From: Ureibacillus sp.
Lineage (GTDB): Bacteria; Bacillota; Bacilli; Bacillales_A; Planococcaceae
Length of the DNA: 44,861 nt
Assembly: GCA_031178355.1 (NCBI GenBank)
Contig: JAPSJC010000014.1
Span: 1 to 44,861 of the forward strand
Direction: 5' to 3'
Each line of letters starts with the position of its first letter. Position 1 is the stretch's first letter. The position numbers and the translations under genes were made by a program. The notes under the pieces were generated by a model, which saw nothing but the letters and a program-made list of their open reading frames with translations, had not been told where the DNA came from and made no database searches. This document shows, in pieces, positions 24,448 to 32,968 of this stretch.

Positions 24448-24706
24448 ATTTGAAAAAAAGATAAAAATGATCAATATGAACAAATATTTACATTTTGTGC
24501 ATTTTTGTCCGATAATAAGGGTATAACTATTTACTGAATGAATAAAAATCAGGAAATCCATATAACCTACAAATTAAATTTAAAAATTTACAAAGTTTAC
24601 ATCTAAAATTGAAAACATTTTATTGATAAATTCGTCTAATATATTGTTTGCATTTTCCAATACAAGGCAATTGGAATTTCATTATGTTTTATGTGGAGGC
24701 ATAAAC
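24448..24706. other. AT-rich leader before the glycosyltransferase gene
   Basis: About 260 bases, very AT-rich, with no other gene. The reading frame of the glycosyltransferase is open back to 24623, but those extra codons have no ribosome binding site or good start. Confidence 0.5.
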
Positions 24707-26008
24707 TTGAACTCTCAAATGACAACTTTTATAGAAAACTTTAATCTCCTCATGTTTTTCCTATTTGCATTTATGTATTTGTATCAAATGATTTATATGT
24801 TCATTGCATTTAAAGCAAAGAAGAGTGGTAAACATGGGAAAAAGGAGGGGAAATTTAACAGAATAGGCGTTCTAATTGCTGCAAGGAACGAAGAAGTCGT
24901 TATAGGACAATTGATTAAAAGTATAAAAGCACAAAATTACCCGAAAGAATTAATTGATATTTTTGTTGTTGCAGATAACTGTACAGACCATACTGCGCAT
25001 GTTGCAAAAAAAGAAGGCGCAATCGTTATGGAAAGGTTCAACAAAGAACTAGTGGGTAAGGGGTATGCTTTAGATTATATGTTGAAATTTATCGAAAAAG
25101 AATATTCCCATAAAGGGTATGATGGTTATCTTGTATTAGACGCAGATAATTTACTCGATAAAAACTATATTGTAGAAATGAATAATACATTTAACGAAGG
25201 TTATAGAGTGATTACGAGTTATCGTAATTCAAAAAATTATGATCAAAATTGGATTTCTGCAGGTTATGGCCTTTGGTTTTTACATGAAGCGGAGTATTTA
25301 AACTTACCAAGAATGAAGCTGAAAAACAGTTGTGCAATTTCTGGTACTGGATTCTTAGTAAAAGCAGACATATTTAAAGAAAATGGCGGTTGGATTCATC
25401 ATTTATTGACAGAGGATATTGAGTTTTCTGTTTCCCAAATTTTGAAAGGGGAAAAAATAGGGTATTGTCGAAATGCAGTGCTTTATGATGAACAACCGAT
25501 TACTTTTAAGCAATCTTGGCATCAGAGGTTGCGTTGGGCAAAAGGCTTTTATCAAGTTTTTAGTACCTATGGAAAAAGGCTAATAAGTGGTATCCTATTC
25601 AATAGAGGCAATCGATTTTCTTGTTATGATATGACCATGACATTAATGCCAGCCATGTTAATAACATGTTTTAGTATAGTAGTGAACAGTAGCTTTTATT
25701 TAGCAGCAATTCTTGGATTTATTGTTGAAAAGGAAATTATTTTCGTTACTACTATTTCAATATTAAAATCGTTTATATGGTACTACAGTATTTTATTTAT
25801 AATTGGCTTCATAACGACGATATCAGAATGGAATAGAATCCATTGTTCTAATTGGAAAAAAGTGATGTATTCTTTCACATTCCCACTGTTTATGTTTACG
25901 TATATTCCAATTGCCATTGTGGCCTTATTTAAGAAAGTTGAATGGAAACCCATTGCACATACAGTTTCAAAATCTGTTGAAGAAGTATTAGAAAATGTAA
26001 AGAATTAG
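24707..26008 (+). CDS. Membrane family-2 glycosyltransferase
   Basis: A 433-residue processive-type GT2 enzyme. One membrane helix at about 13-36 is followed by the catalytic domain and three to four C-terminal helices (about 295-415). The catalytic motifs are in order: IAARNEEVVIGQLI, VVADNCTDHT, LDADN (DxD, 144-148), TED (235-237) and QRLRW (QxxRW, 273-277). This set is typical of enzymes making beta-linked polysaccharide such as poly-N-acetylglucosamine or hyaluronan-like chains. The sugar cannot be told. The start is TTG 24707 because GGAGG lies 7 bases upstream. No export or modifying partner genes are adjacent. Confidence 0.88.
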   Translation: MNSQMTTFIENFNLLMFFLFAFMYLYQMIYMFIAFKAKKSGKHGKKEGKFNRIGVLIAARNEEVVIGQLIKSIKAQNYPKELIDIFVVADNCTDHTAHVAKKEGAIVMERFNKELVGKGYALDYMLKFIEKEYSHKGYDGYLVLDADNLLDKNYIVEMNNTFNEGYRVITSYRNSKNYDQNWISAGYGLWFLHEAEYLNLPRMKLKNSCAISGTGFLVKADIFKENGGWIHHLLTEDIEFSVSQILKGEKIGYCRNAVLYDEQPITFKQSWHQRLRWAKGFYQVFSTYGKRLISGILFNRGNRFSCYDMTMTLMPAMLITCFSIVVNSSFYLAAILGFIVEKEIIFVTTISILKSFIWYYSILFIIGFITTISEWNRIHCSNWKKVMYSFTFPLFMFTYIPIAIVALFKKVEWKPIAHTVSKSVEEVLENVKN

Positions 26009-26016
26009 TCAAATTT

Positions 26017-26057
26017 AAAAAGCTACACTCGCTATGTAAGCAAGTGTAGCTTTTTAA
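26017..26057 (+). terminator. Terminator of the glycosyltransferase gene
   Basis: AAAAAGCTACACT (26017-26029) pairs with AGTGTAGCTTTTT (26043-26055), followed by TT. Confidence 0.88.
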
Positions 26058-26207
26058 TTTATTGGATTCATTTCATACCGGTACTGTGTACAGTAAAACA
26101 TCATTTCAACATAGAAAACTAGGTTGTGTGTAGTAACAAATCATACTTTTAGTTTAAATAAATACGACTTGAGACTTAGTCAAATTACATATGGAGGTCA
26201 TGTTGTA

Positions 26208-26261
26208 ATGAAGTACGTTCTACTATTATTTAATTACAGAAAGTATTTGAAAGGGAGATAA
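26208..26261 (+). CDS. Possible 17-residue leader peptide before the DUF4097 gene
   Basis: A short frame (MKYVLLLFNYRKYLKGR) with GGAGG 9 bases before its ATG. Its stop codon lies 2 bases before the TTG start of the DUF4097 gene and within the latter's ribosome binding region (GGGAGATAAAATTG), so translation could be coupled. It may equally be chance. Not recognised. Confidence 0.35.
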   Translation: MKYVLLLFNYRKYLKGR

Positions 26262-26263
26262 AA

Positions 26264-27037
26264 TTGAAAAAGTCTTATATCGTCATCCTACTTGTTATAC
26301 TTATTGGCATTAGTCTGGTTAATGTCGTTGCGGGGTTCTTTACTTACGGAGGGAAAGAAGAAATTGAAATTCGCAATGGCGGTTTTAGCCATGTTGAAAT
26401 CGATACAAAAAATGCCGAGATTAATTTACTTGTAACAAATGACAGACCATACGTAGAGCTATTAAACAAAGGTAGCTATGATTTAAAAGTAGAGGTTGAA
26501 GGAAATACACTTGATATCGAAGTAAACAAAAAATGGTTTAATTTGTTTTCTTTTAATCTATTCTTTCATTCTCCAACGTTAAATGTATACCTTCCTGAAA
26601 ATGTTTATGAAACGATTCAATCAGAAACAGACAATGGGTCAGTCTATGTAACAAATCTTAAGGTGAATGAGTTAAATGTGGAGACAAATAACGGAAAAGT
26701 TCTTGTAAGGGATGTGGAAAGTTCATATCTATATTTGAGTTCAAATAATGGTGATGTTAACTTAGAAAATGTTGAAGGAAAGATCATTGGTGAAACGAAT
26801 AATGGAGATGTTACCATTCAAAAAAGTATACTCAACCAGCCAATCGAACTTAAAACAGATAATGGGAATGTTTCTATAATTACTAACGAGGAACCAACAA
26901 ATGTCACGTATCAATTTAAAACTCATAATGGTGATATTACAGTATTTGGCTCGGAACATTTTGAAACAGTTGTAGGAGATGGTAAATATTTAATACAGCT
27001 AACGTCTCATAATGGAAATATTACAATAAAAAAGTAA
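26264..27037 (+). CDS. Anchored DUF4097 beta-solenoid protein
   Basis: A 257-residue protein with an N-terminal signal-anchor (SYIVILLVILIGISLVNVVAGFF, residues 3-25) and an extracellular right-handed beta-solenoid. The repeats show a short N-G-x-V motif: DNGSV, NNGKV, NNGDV, NNGDV, DNGNV, HNGDI, HNGNI (about 125-255), the DUF4097 pattern seen in LiaG-like proteins. This family often sits with envelope-stress genes, but none are adjacent here. The start is TTG with AAGGGAG 6 bases upstream. The function is unknown; an envelope role is inferred only from location and fold. Confidence 0.85.
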   Translation: MKKSYIVILLVILIGISLVNVVAGFFTYGGKEEIEIRNGGFSHVEIDTKNAEINLLVTNDRPYVELLNKGSYDLKVEVEGNTLDIEVNKKWFNLFSFNLFFHSPTLNVYLPENVYETIQSETDNGSVYVTNLKVNELNVETNNGKVLVRDVESSYLYLSSNNGDVNLENVEGKIIGETNNGDVTIQKSILNQPIELKTDNGNVSIITNEEPTNVTYQFKTHNGDITVFGSEHFETVVGDGKYLIQLTSHNGNITIKK

Positions 27038-27047
27038 TAATGAATTG

Positions 27048-27085
27048 AAAGGCTTAATCGGTTTTGCTGGTTAAGCCCTTTCTAA
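27048..27085 (+). terminator. Terminator of the DUF4097 gene
   Basis: AAAGGCTTAA (27048-27057) pairs with TTAAGCCCTTT (27071-27081, one bulge), then TCTAAT. Confidence 0.68.
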
Positions 27086-27179
27086 TAATTTTGTATTATT
27101 TGAATTATAGAATAATATATTTACATATGTAGTGTCTTAGTTTGGATGTTGTAAAGTAAACGGATAAAGGTGAGTTTTA

Positions 27180-29549
27180 ATGAATGATTTATATGTAATA
27201 GAAGTAAATAGGTGTTATACGGAAGCAGAGCAGAAGGCATTGCAGTATCTTCTTAATTTACAGGGACAAATTCGAGAACAATCTTATATCCAAACATTAA
27301 CAAAAGACATTCGGTCATGGAAAAAGAATCATGTTCGTACGAATATACTGTCATTAATACAGAGTCGAAATGATAAAACTTCGAGCTTAAATTACCATCA
27401 GTATATTGATTGGCTTGAAAATAAAGGGAAACTTAAGAACTATTTAGAGCGAAGTGTTTCGTATATTTTTTTACGTGACTTAGGTAAAAGCTTAGATTCT
27501 AAGGATACCGAACTAAGAATCCAGGAGATTGTTCATAATTTAATCGAACAAATGAAAAATCCATCTAAGAATGATGGTTTCACTGATTTATTCAGTTATA
27601 GAGGAATGTATCGTAAATCCCAAGAAGAACAAGTCGAATCAACGATGATTTGGTTATTCGAAAAACTTCAAATGGTAACGAGGAACCTTCCTGAGGAAAT
27701 GGATGCATTAAATGCAAGAAGGAAGCTTATTAAAATCATTGCTGGAGTTATGATGCATGTGAATGAAGAATTGGACGATTCTTATTCCGATAAGGAACGT
27801 GCCAAAAAATTCGAAGAAGCGATTCGTTTAGGTTATTCTTATGGTTTAACCTATCCATTTATAGATGATTTGCTAGACTCTAATGTACTAGATCCTGAAG
27901 AAAAAAAGCGTTATTCTAGCTTAATTCGAGACACGTTAACGACAGGTGTAGTGCCGGATTTTGGTAAGTGGGATGGCAAAAATGAATCCCTTATGCATTA
28001 TATTCATGCTGAATTGAAGGAAGCCTTTTTATATTTAAAAAGCTACCAACAAGAACAATCGAAATTTTATGAGCAGGCTTATGTGTTTTTCCAATCACAA
28101 GAAGTAGATCGAAACAAAAATCTAAACGTACCTCACTATACAAATGAAGATTTGTTTATCCCAGTTATTTTGAAATCATCATCATCAAGGCTGATTGCTC
28201 GAACGATGATCAATGCGGAACAAGATGAAGACTTTGAAGAAAGAACATTTTTATACGGTATCTACAATCAGTTAGCTGATGATTTTGCGGATATGTTTCA
28301 AGATGAAAAAGATGGTGCCGTTACACCTTATACGTATTTCTTAAAATATCATAAAAAGAGAGAGGATTTAATTAATCCCTTTGAAATGTATTGGACAGTC
28401 ATCTCGAACTTAATCCATCATGTATATCATGCTAACGATAAAACTCGCGAAGTAATATTGGATAGAGCGATTAACGGATTAAAACGCTTTAAGGAGAAGC
28501 ATGGGAAAGAAACCTTTAAAAATGTAATGACAATTTTTGCATTAAGTAATTCCAAGTTTCAAAAGCTTATAGAACAAATGGTTAATAAAGCAGATGATGT
28601 AGATTTTTATGATAAGCTCTTGCGAGACCAGATGTTAAATTCCTTTAAAAAAGAGAAACAGGAACAAGAAGAGTTCTCAAAAACAATTAAGGAAGTACAA
28701 AACAAAATTAATGCAAACTTAAAAATTCATTCAGATAATCAGCAAATGATTGTGAAAGAATCAGTGCTTGAGGCTGCTAATTATAGTTTGGAAACCGGTG
28801 GTAAACGATTACGTCCAATTATGACCTGGTTTATGGGTGTGAGAGTATATGGTTTAAATGAATCTCACTTATACCCACTTCTTAAATCACTAGAATATAT
28901 GCACACGGCATCATTAATTTTTGACGATTTACCTTCACAAGATAGTGCTTCAACACGTCGTGGCCATGCCACTGTTCATCAAATATATAATGTGGCTACT
29001 GCTGAATTAGCAGGGCTCTACTTAACCCAAAAGGCATTTGAAGAGCAAGCATCATTGGAGAATTTTGAGCCTAAGTCAGTATTAAAGCTAGTTCAATACT
29101 CAGCTAGAGTGACAGCTGAAATGTGTCAAGGTCAAGCAATGGACTTAGAATCTAAGGGGAAATCTCTTTCATTACATGAGTTAAATACGATTAGTTTTTA
29201 TAAGACTGGTTTAGGATTTGAAGCTTGTCTTGTGATGCCGGCGATCTTATCGAATGCTCAAGAAGAGGAAATAGACTCTTTGAAATTGTTTGCTAAACAT
29301 GCCGGAATTGCATTTCAGATTAAAGATGATTTATTGGATGTAGAGGGTGATTCCATGCAACTTGGAAAAATGGTGGGTATCGATGTGGAAAATAACAATT
29401 CGACTTTTGTTTCAATTTTAGGGTTAGATGGTGCGAAACAACAAATGTGGGATCACTATTGCCAAGCAATGGAATCATTAGATACTATCTCTCGAAATAC
29501 CTCCTTCCTTAAGCATTTTTTAAACTATATCGTGCATAGAGAAAAATGA
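27180..29549 (+). CDS. Two-domain isoprenoid-synthase-like protein with C-terminal polyprenyl diphosphate synthase
   Basis: A 789-residue protein, far longer than a normal polyprenyl synthase (about 300-350). Residues about 505-789 are a trans-polyprenyl diphosphate synthase: GGKRLRP (540-546), first Asp-rich motif DDLPSQD (582-588), RRGHATVH, and second motif FQIKDDLLD (712-720). The residues 4 and 5 before the first motif are small (S578, A577), which in this family allows longer products. The first 480 residues are all-helical and contain their own pair, FIDDLLD (D229, D230, D233) and QLADDFADMFQDE (D367, D368, D371). The spacing between pairs is 138 residues there and 134 in the C-terminal half, suggesting a second class I isoprenoid-synthase fold, perhaps a terpene synthase. 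AAAGGTGAG precedes the ATG. Confidence 0.85.
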   Translation: MNDLYVIEVNRCYTEAEQKALQYLLNLQGQIREQSYIQTLTKDIRSWKKNHVRTNILSLIQSRNDKTSSLNYHQYIDWLENKGKLKNYLERSVSYIFLRDLGKSLDSKDTELRIQEIVHNLIEQMKNPSKNDGFTDLFSYRGMYRKSQEEQVESTMIWLFEKLQMVTRNLPEEMDALNARRKLIKIIAGVMMHVNEELDDSYSDKERAKKFEEAIRLGYSYGLTYPFIDDLLDSNVLDPEEKKRYSSLIRDTLTTGVVPDFGKWDGKNESLMHYIHAELKEAFLYLKSYQQEQSKFYEQAYVFFQSQEVDRNKNLNVPHYTNEDLFIPVILKSSSSRLIARTMINAEQDEDFEERTFLYGIYNQLADDFADMFQDEKDGAVTPYTYFLKYHKKREDLINPFEMYWTVISNLIHHVYHANDKTREVILDRAINGLKRFKEKHGKETFKNVMTIFALSNSKFQKLIEQMVNKADDVDFYDKLLRDQMLNSFKKEKQEQEEFSKTIKEVQNKINANLKIHSDNQQMIVKESVLEAANYSLETGGKRLRPIMTWFMGVRVYGLNESHLYPLLKSLEYMHTASLIFDDLPSQDSASTRRGHATVHQIYNVATAELAGLYLTQKAFEEQASLENFEPKSVLKLVQYSARVTAEMCQGQAMDLESKGKSLSLHELNTISFYKTGLGFEACLVMPAILSNAQEEEIDSLKLFAKHAGIAFQIKDDLLDVEGDSMQLGKMVGIDVENNNSTFVSILGLDGAKQQMWDHYCQAMESLDTISRNTSFLKHFLNYIVHREK

Positions 29550-29550
29550 T

Positions 29551-29585
29551 AACAAACCCTTCCTAAAAGTTAGGAAGGGTTTGTT
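29551..29585. terminator. Bidirectional terminator
   Basis: AACAAACCCTTCCTAA (29551-29566) and its complement (29570-29585) form a perfect 16-bp stem with a 3-base loop. It lies 1 base after the upstream stop codon and overlaps the stop of the convergent transporter gene. Confidence 0.85.
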
Positions 29586-30495
29586 ATGTAACGGATGATT
29601 CTGTTGTCTTTCTTTCTATTAAAGAATGTCGTTTGCCAAAGTAATTTACGATAATGACTCCAGTAATAGCAATGACACCACCAGTAATGGAAAGCATAGA
29701 AGGTAGTTCGCTTATCCAGATCCAAGCCACAATGATTGCAATGACAGGCTCTAAGTACAATACACTCGATATGGAGCTAGCAGTAGTTAAAGATAAAGCG
29801 ATTGCCCAAGTTAAGTAAGCAATAGCAGTGGGGAAAATTCCAATATATACCGCGGTCATATTGGCTTCAATAGTTGCGTTTTGAATCGTTTCAAGCAAGC
29901 CAGGTGTGAAAATGAAAAATGGGATTGTTCCAGCCCAAGTAAAATACGCCGTTAATTCAATAGCTGTATATTTCTTAAATAAAGGCTTTTGAAAAACGAA
30001 AAATAAAGAAGTAGCAATTGCTGCGAAAATAATAAGTACAACGCCAGGAGAAATACCAAAGGAATCACCTGCGCCAATTGAGATAATGACAATCCCAATG
30101 AGCCCGAATCCAAGCCCCGCCCATCCAATTTTCCCCAATCGTTCTTTTAAGAACCACATGGCAAAAAGTGTTGTGAAAATCGGACCAGAACCTATTAATA
30201 ACCCAGCTGTACCAGCACTAACTGTTATTTGTCCAAAAGTGGCGCAAATATGATAGCCACTAATACCTAAAATACCTAGCAATAAAATTTTTAAGAGATC
30301 TTCTTTAGCAGGTAATCTAAATTTGACAACTGGTAAAAGTGCGATGAAGATAAAAATCATGGAGGCGATAACAAAACGAAATAAGATTAAATGTCCTGCA
30401 GAGTATCCCCCCTGCAAAGTAACGCTATTTGCTGCGAAGGTCGATCCCCATATAAATACAGTTAGGAGCGCTAACAGTAACGCTTTTGAATTCAT
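29584..30495 (-). CDS. EamA-family (DMT) transporter
   Basis: A 303-residue inner-membrane transporter with ten predicted helices in two EamA repeats. The first repeat starts with LLLALLTVFIWGSTFAANSV and the second around SFGISPGVVLIIFAAIATSLFFVFQKP, ending in YLEPVIAIIVAWIWISELPS. Such drug/metabolite transporters export amino acids or other small metabolites; the substrate cannot be told. The ATG at 30495 gives the standard N-terminus; a TTG seven codons upstream lacks a ribosome binding site. Confidence 0.88.
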   Translation of the reverse strand: MNSKALLLALLTVFIWGSTFAANSVTLQGGYSAGHLILFRFVIASMIFIFIALLPVVKFRLPAKEDLLKILLLGILGISGYHICATFGQITVSAGTAGLLIGSGPIFTTLFAMWFLKERLGKIGWAGLGFGLIGIVIISIGAGDSFGISPGVVLIIFAAIATSLFFVFQKPLFKKYTAIELTAYFTWAGTIPFFIFTPGLLETIQNATIEANMTAVYIGIFPTAIAYLTWAIALSLTTASSISSVLYLEPVIAIIVAWIWISELPSMLSITGGVIAITGVIIVNYFGKRHSLIERKTTESSVT

Positions 30496-30620
30496 TTTTC
30501 TACACCATTCTTTCAATAGTTCATAGACTACATCTTCTCATGACAGATATGTATTTTTCAAGACTTCATTTTGAGCCGTTGAAAAGGTTAATTTATATTC
30601 TTTAAATGAACATGAAAAAA

Positions 30621-30643
30621 TCCCTTCGCTTATAACGAAGGGA
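30621..30643 (-). terminator. Terminator of cotJABC
   Basis: TCCCTTCG and CGAAGGGA pair; on the minus strand TTTTTTC follows, 10 bases after cotJC. Confidence 0.82.
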
Positions 30644-30653
30644 AGCCACATTA

Positions 30654-31223
30654 TTAGTATACTTTCTTTTTACCTTGTTCATCTTTCAATATTTCAACAG
30701 CCTCTCTAAATCTTAAAGAATGAATTACTTCACGTTCACGTAAAAACTTCAATCCGTCATTTAAGTCCGGATCGTCTGACATATCAATAATCCACTGGTA
30801 TGTTGCGCGGGCTTTTTCCTCAGCGGCAATATCTTCATATAGATCTGCTATTGGGTCCCCTTTTGCTTGAATATAGGAAGCAGTCCATGGAACACCTGAA
30901 GCATTATGATAATATAACGCCCGATCATGATTGGCATAATGATCACCTAGACCGGCAGCTTTCATTTGTTCTGGTGTAGCATCTTTTGTGAGTTTGTAAA
31001 TCATCGTCGCAATCATTTCAAGATGTGAAAACTCTTCCATTGCGATGTCATTTAGAAGACCAATAACTTTATCTGGAATAGTATAACGCTGATTCATATA
31101 GCGTAGAGCGGCAGCAAGTTCTCCATCTGCCCCACCATATTGCTCTATTAGGAATTTTGCCAACATTGGATTACATGTACTAACCCTTACAGGATATTGG
31201 AGCTTTTTTTCATAATAAAACAT
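30654..31223 (-). CDS. cotJC: Spore coat protein CotJC (manganese-catalase-like)
   Basis: A 189-residue ferritin-like four-helix protein related to manganese catalases and a polypeptide of the spore coat. Family marks are MFYYEKKLQYPVRV at the start, GGADGELAAALRYMNQRY, the metal-binding EEFSHLE, DIAAEEKARATYQW and REREVIHSLRF, supplying the Glu/His ligands of the two-metal site. It is the last gene of cotJA-cotJB-cotJC, 77 bases after cotJB. In B. subtilis the operon is made in the mother cell under sigma-E. Confidence 0.95.
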   Translation of the reverse strand: MFYYEKKLQYPVRVSTCNPMLAKFLIEQYGGADGELAAALRYMNQRYTIPDKVIGLLNDIAMEEFSHLEMIATMIYKLTKDATPEQMKAAGLGDHYANHDRALYYHNASGVPWTASYIQAKGDPIADLYEDIAAEEKARATYQWIIDMSDDPDLNDGLKFLREREVIHSLRFREAVEILKDEQGKKKVY

Positions 31224-31300
31224 GAATTAATCACTTCCCTCACTTTTCAATTCACTACATCTTTAGGATTAATATGCAAAAGACCAATATGAAAACATTT

Positions 31301-31564
31301 TTACACTTGCCATGGCCAAGGTGAATCATCAAGGTCCCATGGATAATTAGAATAACTTTTTCCGAAATTCATTAAAGGTCCAAATTGCTTTTCAAATTCA
31401 ACTTTAAGATGCATAGAAATTTGGGTAGCTTCGTTATATTGTTTGATAGCTTCCATATCATGAGGGTGTGTGTCTAAATAAAGATTCAAGTCAACAATCA
31501 CAAAATCAATGGCTTGAATTTCTTCAAGTAGCTTGTAATACTCAGGTGGCATTTGTTTCGTCAC
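31301..31564 (-). CDS. cotJB: Spore coat protein CotJB
   Basis: An 87-residue coat protein. The family core, YKLLEEIQAIDFVIVDLNLYLDTHP and later the tyrosine/tryptophan-rich end YSNYPWDLDDSPWPWQV, is clear. The start is GTG overlapping the cotJA stop codon (GTGA), with AAGGAG 10 bases upstream, so translation is coupled to cotJA. It acts with CotJA and CotJC in coat assembly. Confidence 0.94.
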   Translation of the reverse strand: MTKQMPPEYYKLLEEIQAIDFVIVDLNLYLDTHPHDMEAIKQYNEATQISMHLKVEFEKQFGPLMNFGKSYSNYPWDLDDSPWPWQV

Positions 31565-31785
31565 GGTTTTTCCACTCCTTTATTCGGATCTGGATAAGGG
31601 CTATATAATTGTGGCCAAAGTGTACCGTGCATTAATGCTTGTTTGGGAGATTGGAATTGTGGTAATCCAGGTGGTTGAAAATTCATATATAAGTGCGGAG
31701 GTGTTGAGTAACTTTTTACACGTATTGGTTTACATGGATCATAGGGACTGACATAGGGACGCCAATACTTGAACTGAGAATGCAT
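31561..31785 (-). CDS. cotJA: Spore coat-associated protein CotJA
   Basis: A 74-residue proline- and tyrosine-rich protein of the CotJA family (KYWRPYVSPYDPCKPIRVKSY, then PPGLPQFQSPKQALMHGTLWP). It is needed for CotJC incorporation in B. subtilis. The start at 31785 is chosen because GAGGAGG lies 5 bases upstream; the frame is open ten codons further but without a site. It is the first gene of the cotJ operon. Confidence 0.93.
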   Translation of the reverse strand: MHSQFKYWRPYVSPYDPCKPIRVKSYSTPPHLYMNFQPPGLPQFQSPKQALMHGTLWPQLYSPYPDPNKGVEKP

Positions 31786-31818
31786 GTAATCCTCCTCTCG
31801 GTTTCTCAATACCAAGTT

Positions 31819-31848
31819 ATATATATGTTGGTTATAGTAAATCTATTC
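31819..31848 (-). promoter_or_regulatory. Possible sigma-E promoter of cotJ
   Basis: On the minus strand GAATAGA (31848-31842), a 14-base spacer and CATATATAT (31827-31819) resemble the sigma-E pattern, ending 34 bases before cotJA. B. subtilis cotJ is sigma-E dependent. Confidence 0.42.
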
Positions 31849-31983
31849 ATTTTATTTACTTTGAATTTTTAAGATAACGAAAGTTGAAATGAAATTTGGT
31901 TAAGAGCTGAATTGAAAACGACTTTTCATGTTGATATTGAGGATGTTTTAATTAGAACGATTAATGAAAATAAAAATAAAGTT

Positions 31984-32029
31984 AGGACTACATTTTCATG
32001 GGATGGCCATAGTAATGTAGTCCTTTTTA
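31984..32029 (-). terminator. Terminator of the double-CMD gene, possibly bidirectional
   Basis: AGGACTACATT (31984-31994) and AATGTAGTCCT (32014-32024) pair perfectly with a 19-base loop. T-rich tails follow on both strands. On the minus strand it lies just after the double-CMD gene. Confidence 0.72.
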
Positions 32030-32052
32030 TATTGTTAATGGAAATTAGTCAT

Positions 32053-32706
32053 CTATTCATTGTAGCTTTCAATCATATTAATCATATGGGCATATGCTCC
32101 ACCTGCGCATAATGCTGCTGATACTAATACAGCTTCTGCAAGTTCTTCATTTGTAGCACCTTTATTTATAGCATTGTTAGAGTGTACGTCAATACAATTA
32201 GGGCATTGTGTAACTGTAGCAACTGCTACTGCAATGATTTCTTTGAATTTTGTAGTAAGGTGGCCTTCTTTCATGGCAATCGCACTAAAGTTTGAGTATC
32301 CTTTAAATCCATCAGGTGCAAATTTACCAAGCTCTTCTAAATAACTTAAGTTTGCACGACTATATAATTCATCAGATGTATGTTTCTTCCTGGCATTGTG
32401 ACTATGGGTATTATGTGTTACGACTCCACCAGCTTCTATAGCCATTGCAACAAAAACCGCTTCAACTAACTCTGAAAGTGTCGCACCAACAACTTTAGCT
32501 TTTTTCGTATGGGTATCAATACAGTAAGGGCATTCAGTTACATGTGAAATAGCAACTGCAATAATTTCTTTTTCTTTTTTTGTAAGAGCGCCTGCCTTTA
32601 AGACAGCAGCATCAAATTGATAAAATGCTTTTAATTGTTCAGGAGCAAGATTTTTTAACTCGTAAATATTTTTAGATTTACTTTTGTCATAGTAGTTTTC
32701 CGACAT
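32053..32706 (-). CDS. Tandem carboxymuconolactone-decarboxylase/AhpD-like protein
   Basis: A 217-residue protein made of two CMD domains. Each has the AhpD-type redox motif: CPYCIDTHTKKA (about 57-68) and CPNCIDVHSNNA (about 171-182), each preceded by KEIIAVAI/V and a Glu. Single-domain relatives act as alkylhydroperoxidase partners or peroxide-sensing reductases using the CxxC pair. Here one chain holds two, probably replacing a dimer. AAGGAG precedes the ATG. Role in peroxide defence is likely but not shown; the neighbours are spore genes. Confidence 0.88.
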   Translation of the reverse strand: MSENYYDKSKSKNIYELKNLAPEQLKAFYQFDAAVLKAGALTKKEKEIIAVAISHVTECPYCIDTHTKKAKVVGATLSELVEAVFVAMAIEAGGVVTHNTHSHNARKKHTSDELYSRANLSYLEELGKFAPDGFKGYSNFSAIAMKEGHLTTKFKEIIAVAVATVTQCPNCIDVHSNNAINKGATNEELAEAVLVSAALCAGGAYAHMINMIESYNE

Positions 32707-32901
32707 GATTAAACTCCTTGGATTTTAAATGGATATTAAGGTTGGTGATTTTCCCTTATTATACATAATACTTTCTTATAATATTAAGTTTTTTACTTGT
32801 CCCTAGTTGTCAAGTAATTTAATAATAAAAACACAATGACACTTTAATCCTTTGAAATAAGCAAACCTACAATTATTCCGCAAGATTACAAGAATGTCTT
32901 G

Positions 32902-32930
32902 GAATCTTAACCGCTTAATCGACATAGTAT
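32902..32930 (+). promoter_or_regulatory. Possible sigma-E promoter of prkA
   Basis: GAATCTT (32902-32908), a 14-base spacer and CATAGTAT (32923-32930) resemble the sigma-E pattern. It ends 38 bases before the prkA reading frame; prkA is sigma-E dependent in B. subtilis. Confidence 0.45.
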
Positions 32931-32968
32931 GTTTAATAAACCATGCCATGTGAAATGGAGGGAATACT

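Noticed and set aside
31912-32112. 66-residue plus-strand frame
   Set aside because: It runs through the terminator hairpin and into the antisense of the double-CMD gene and has no ribosome binding site.
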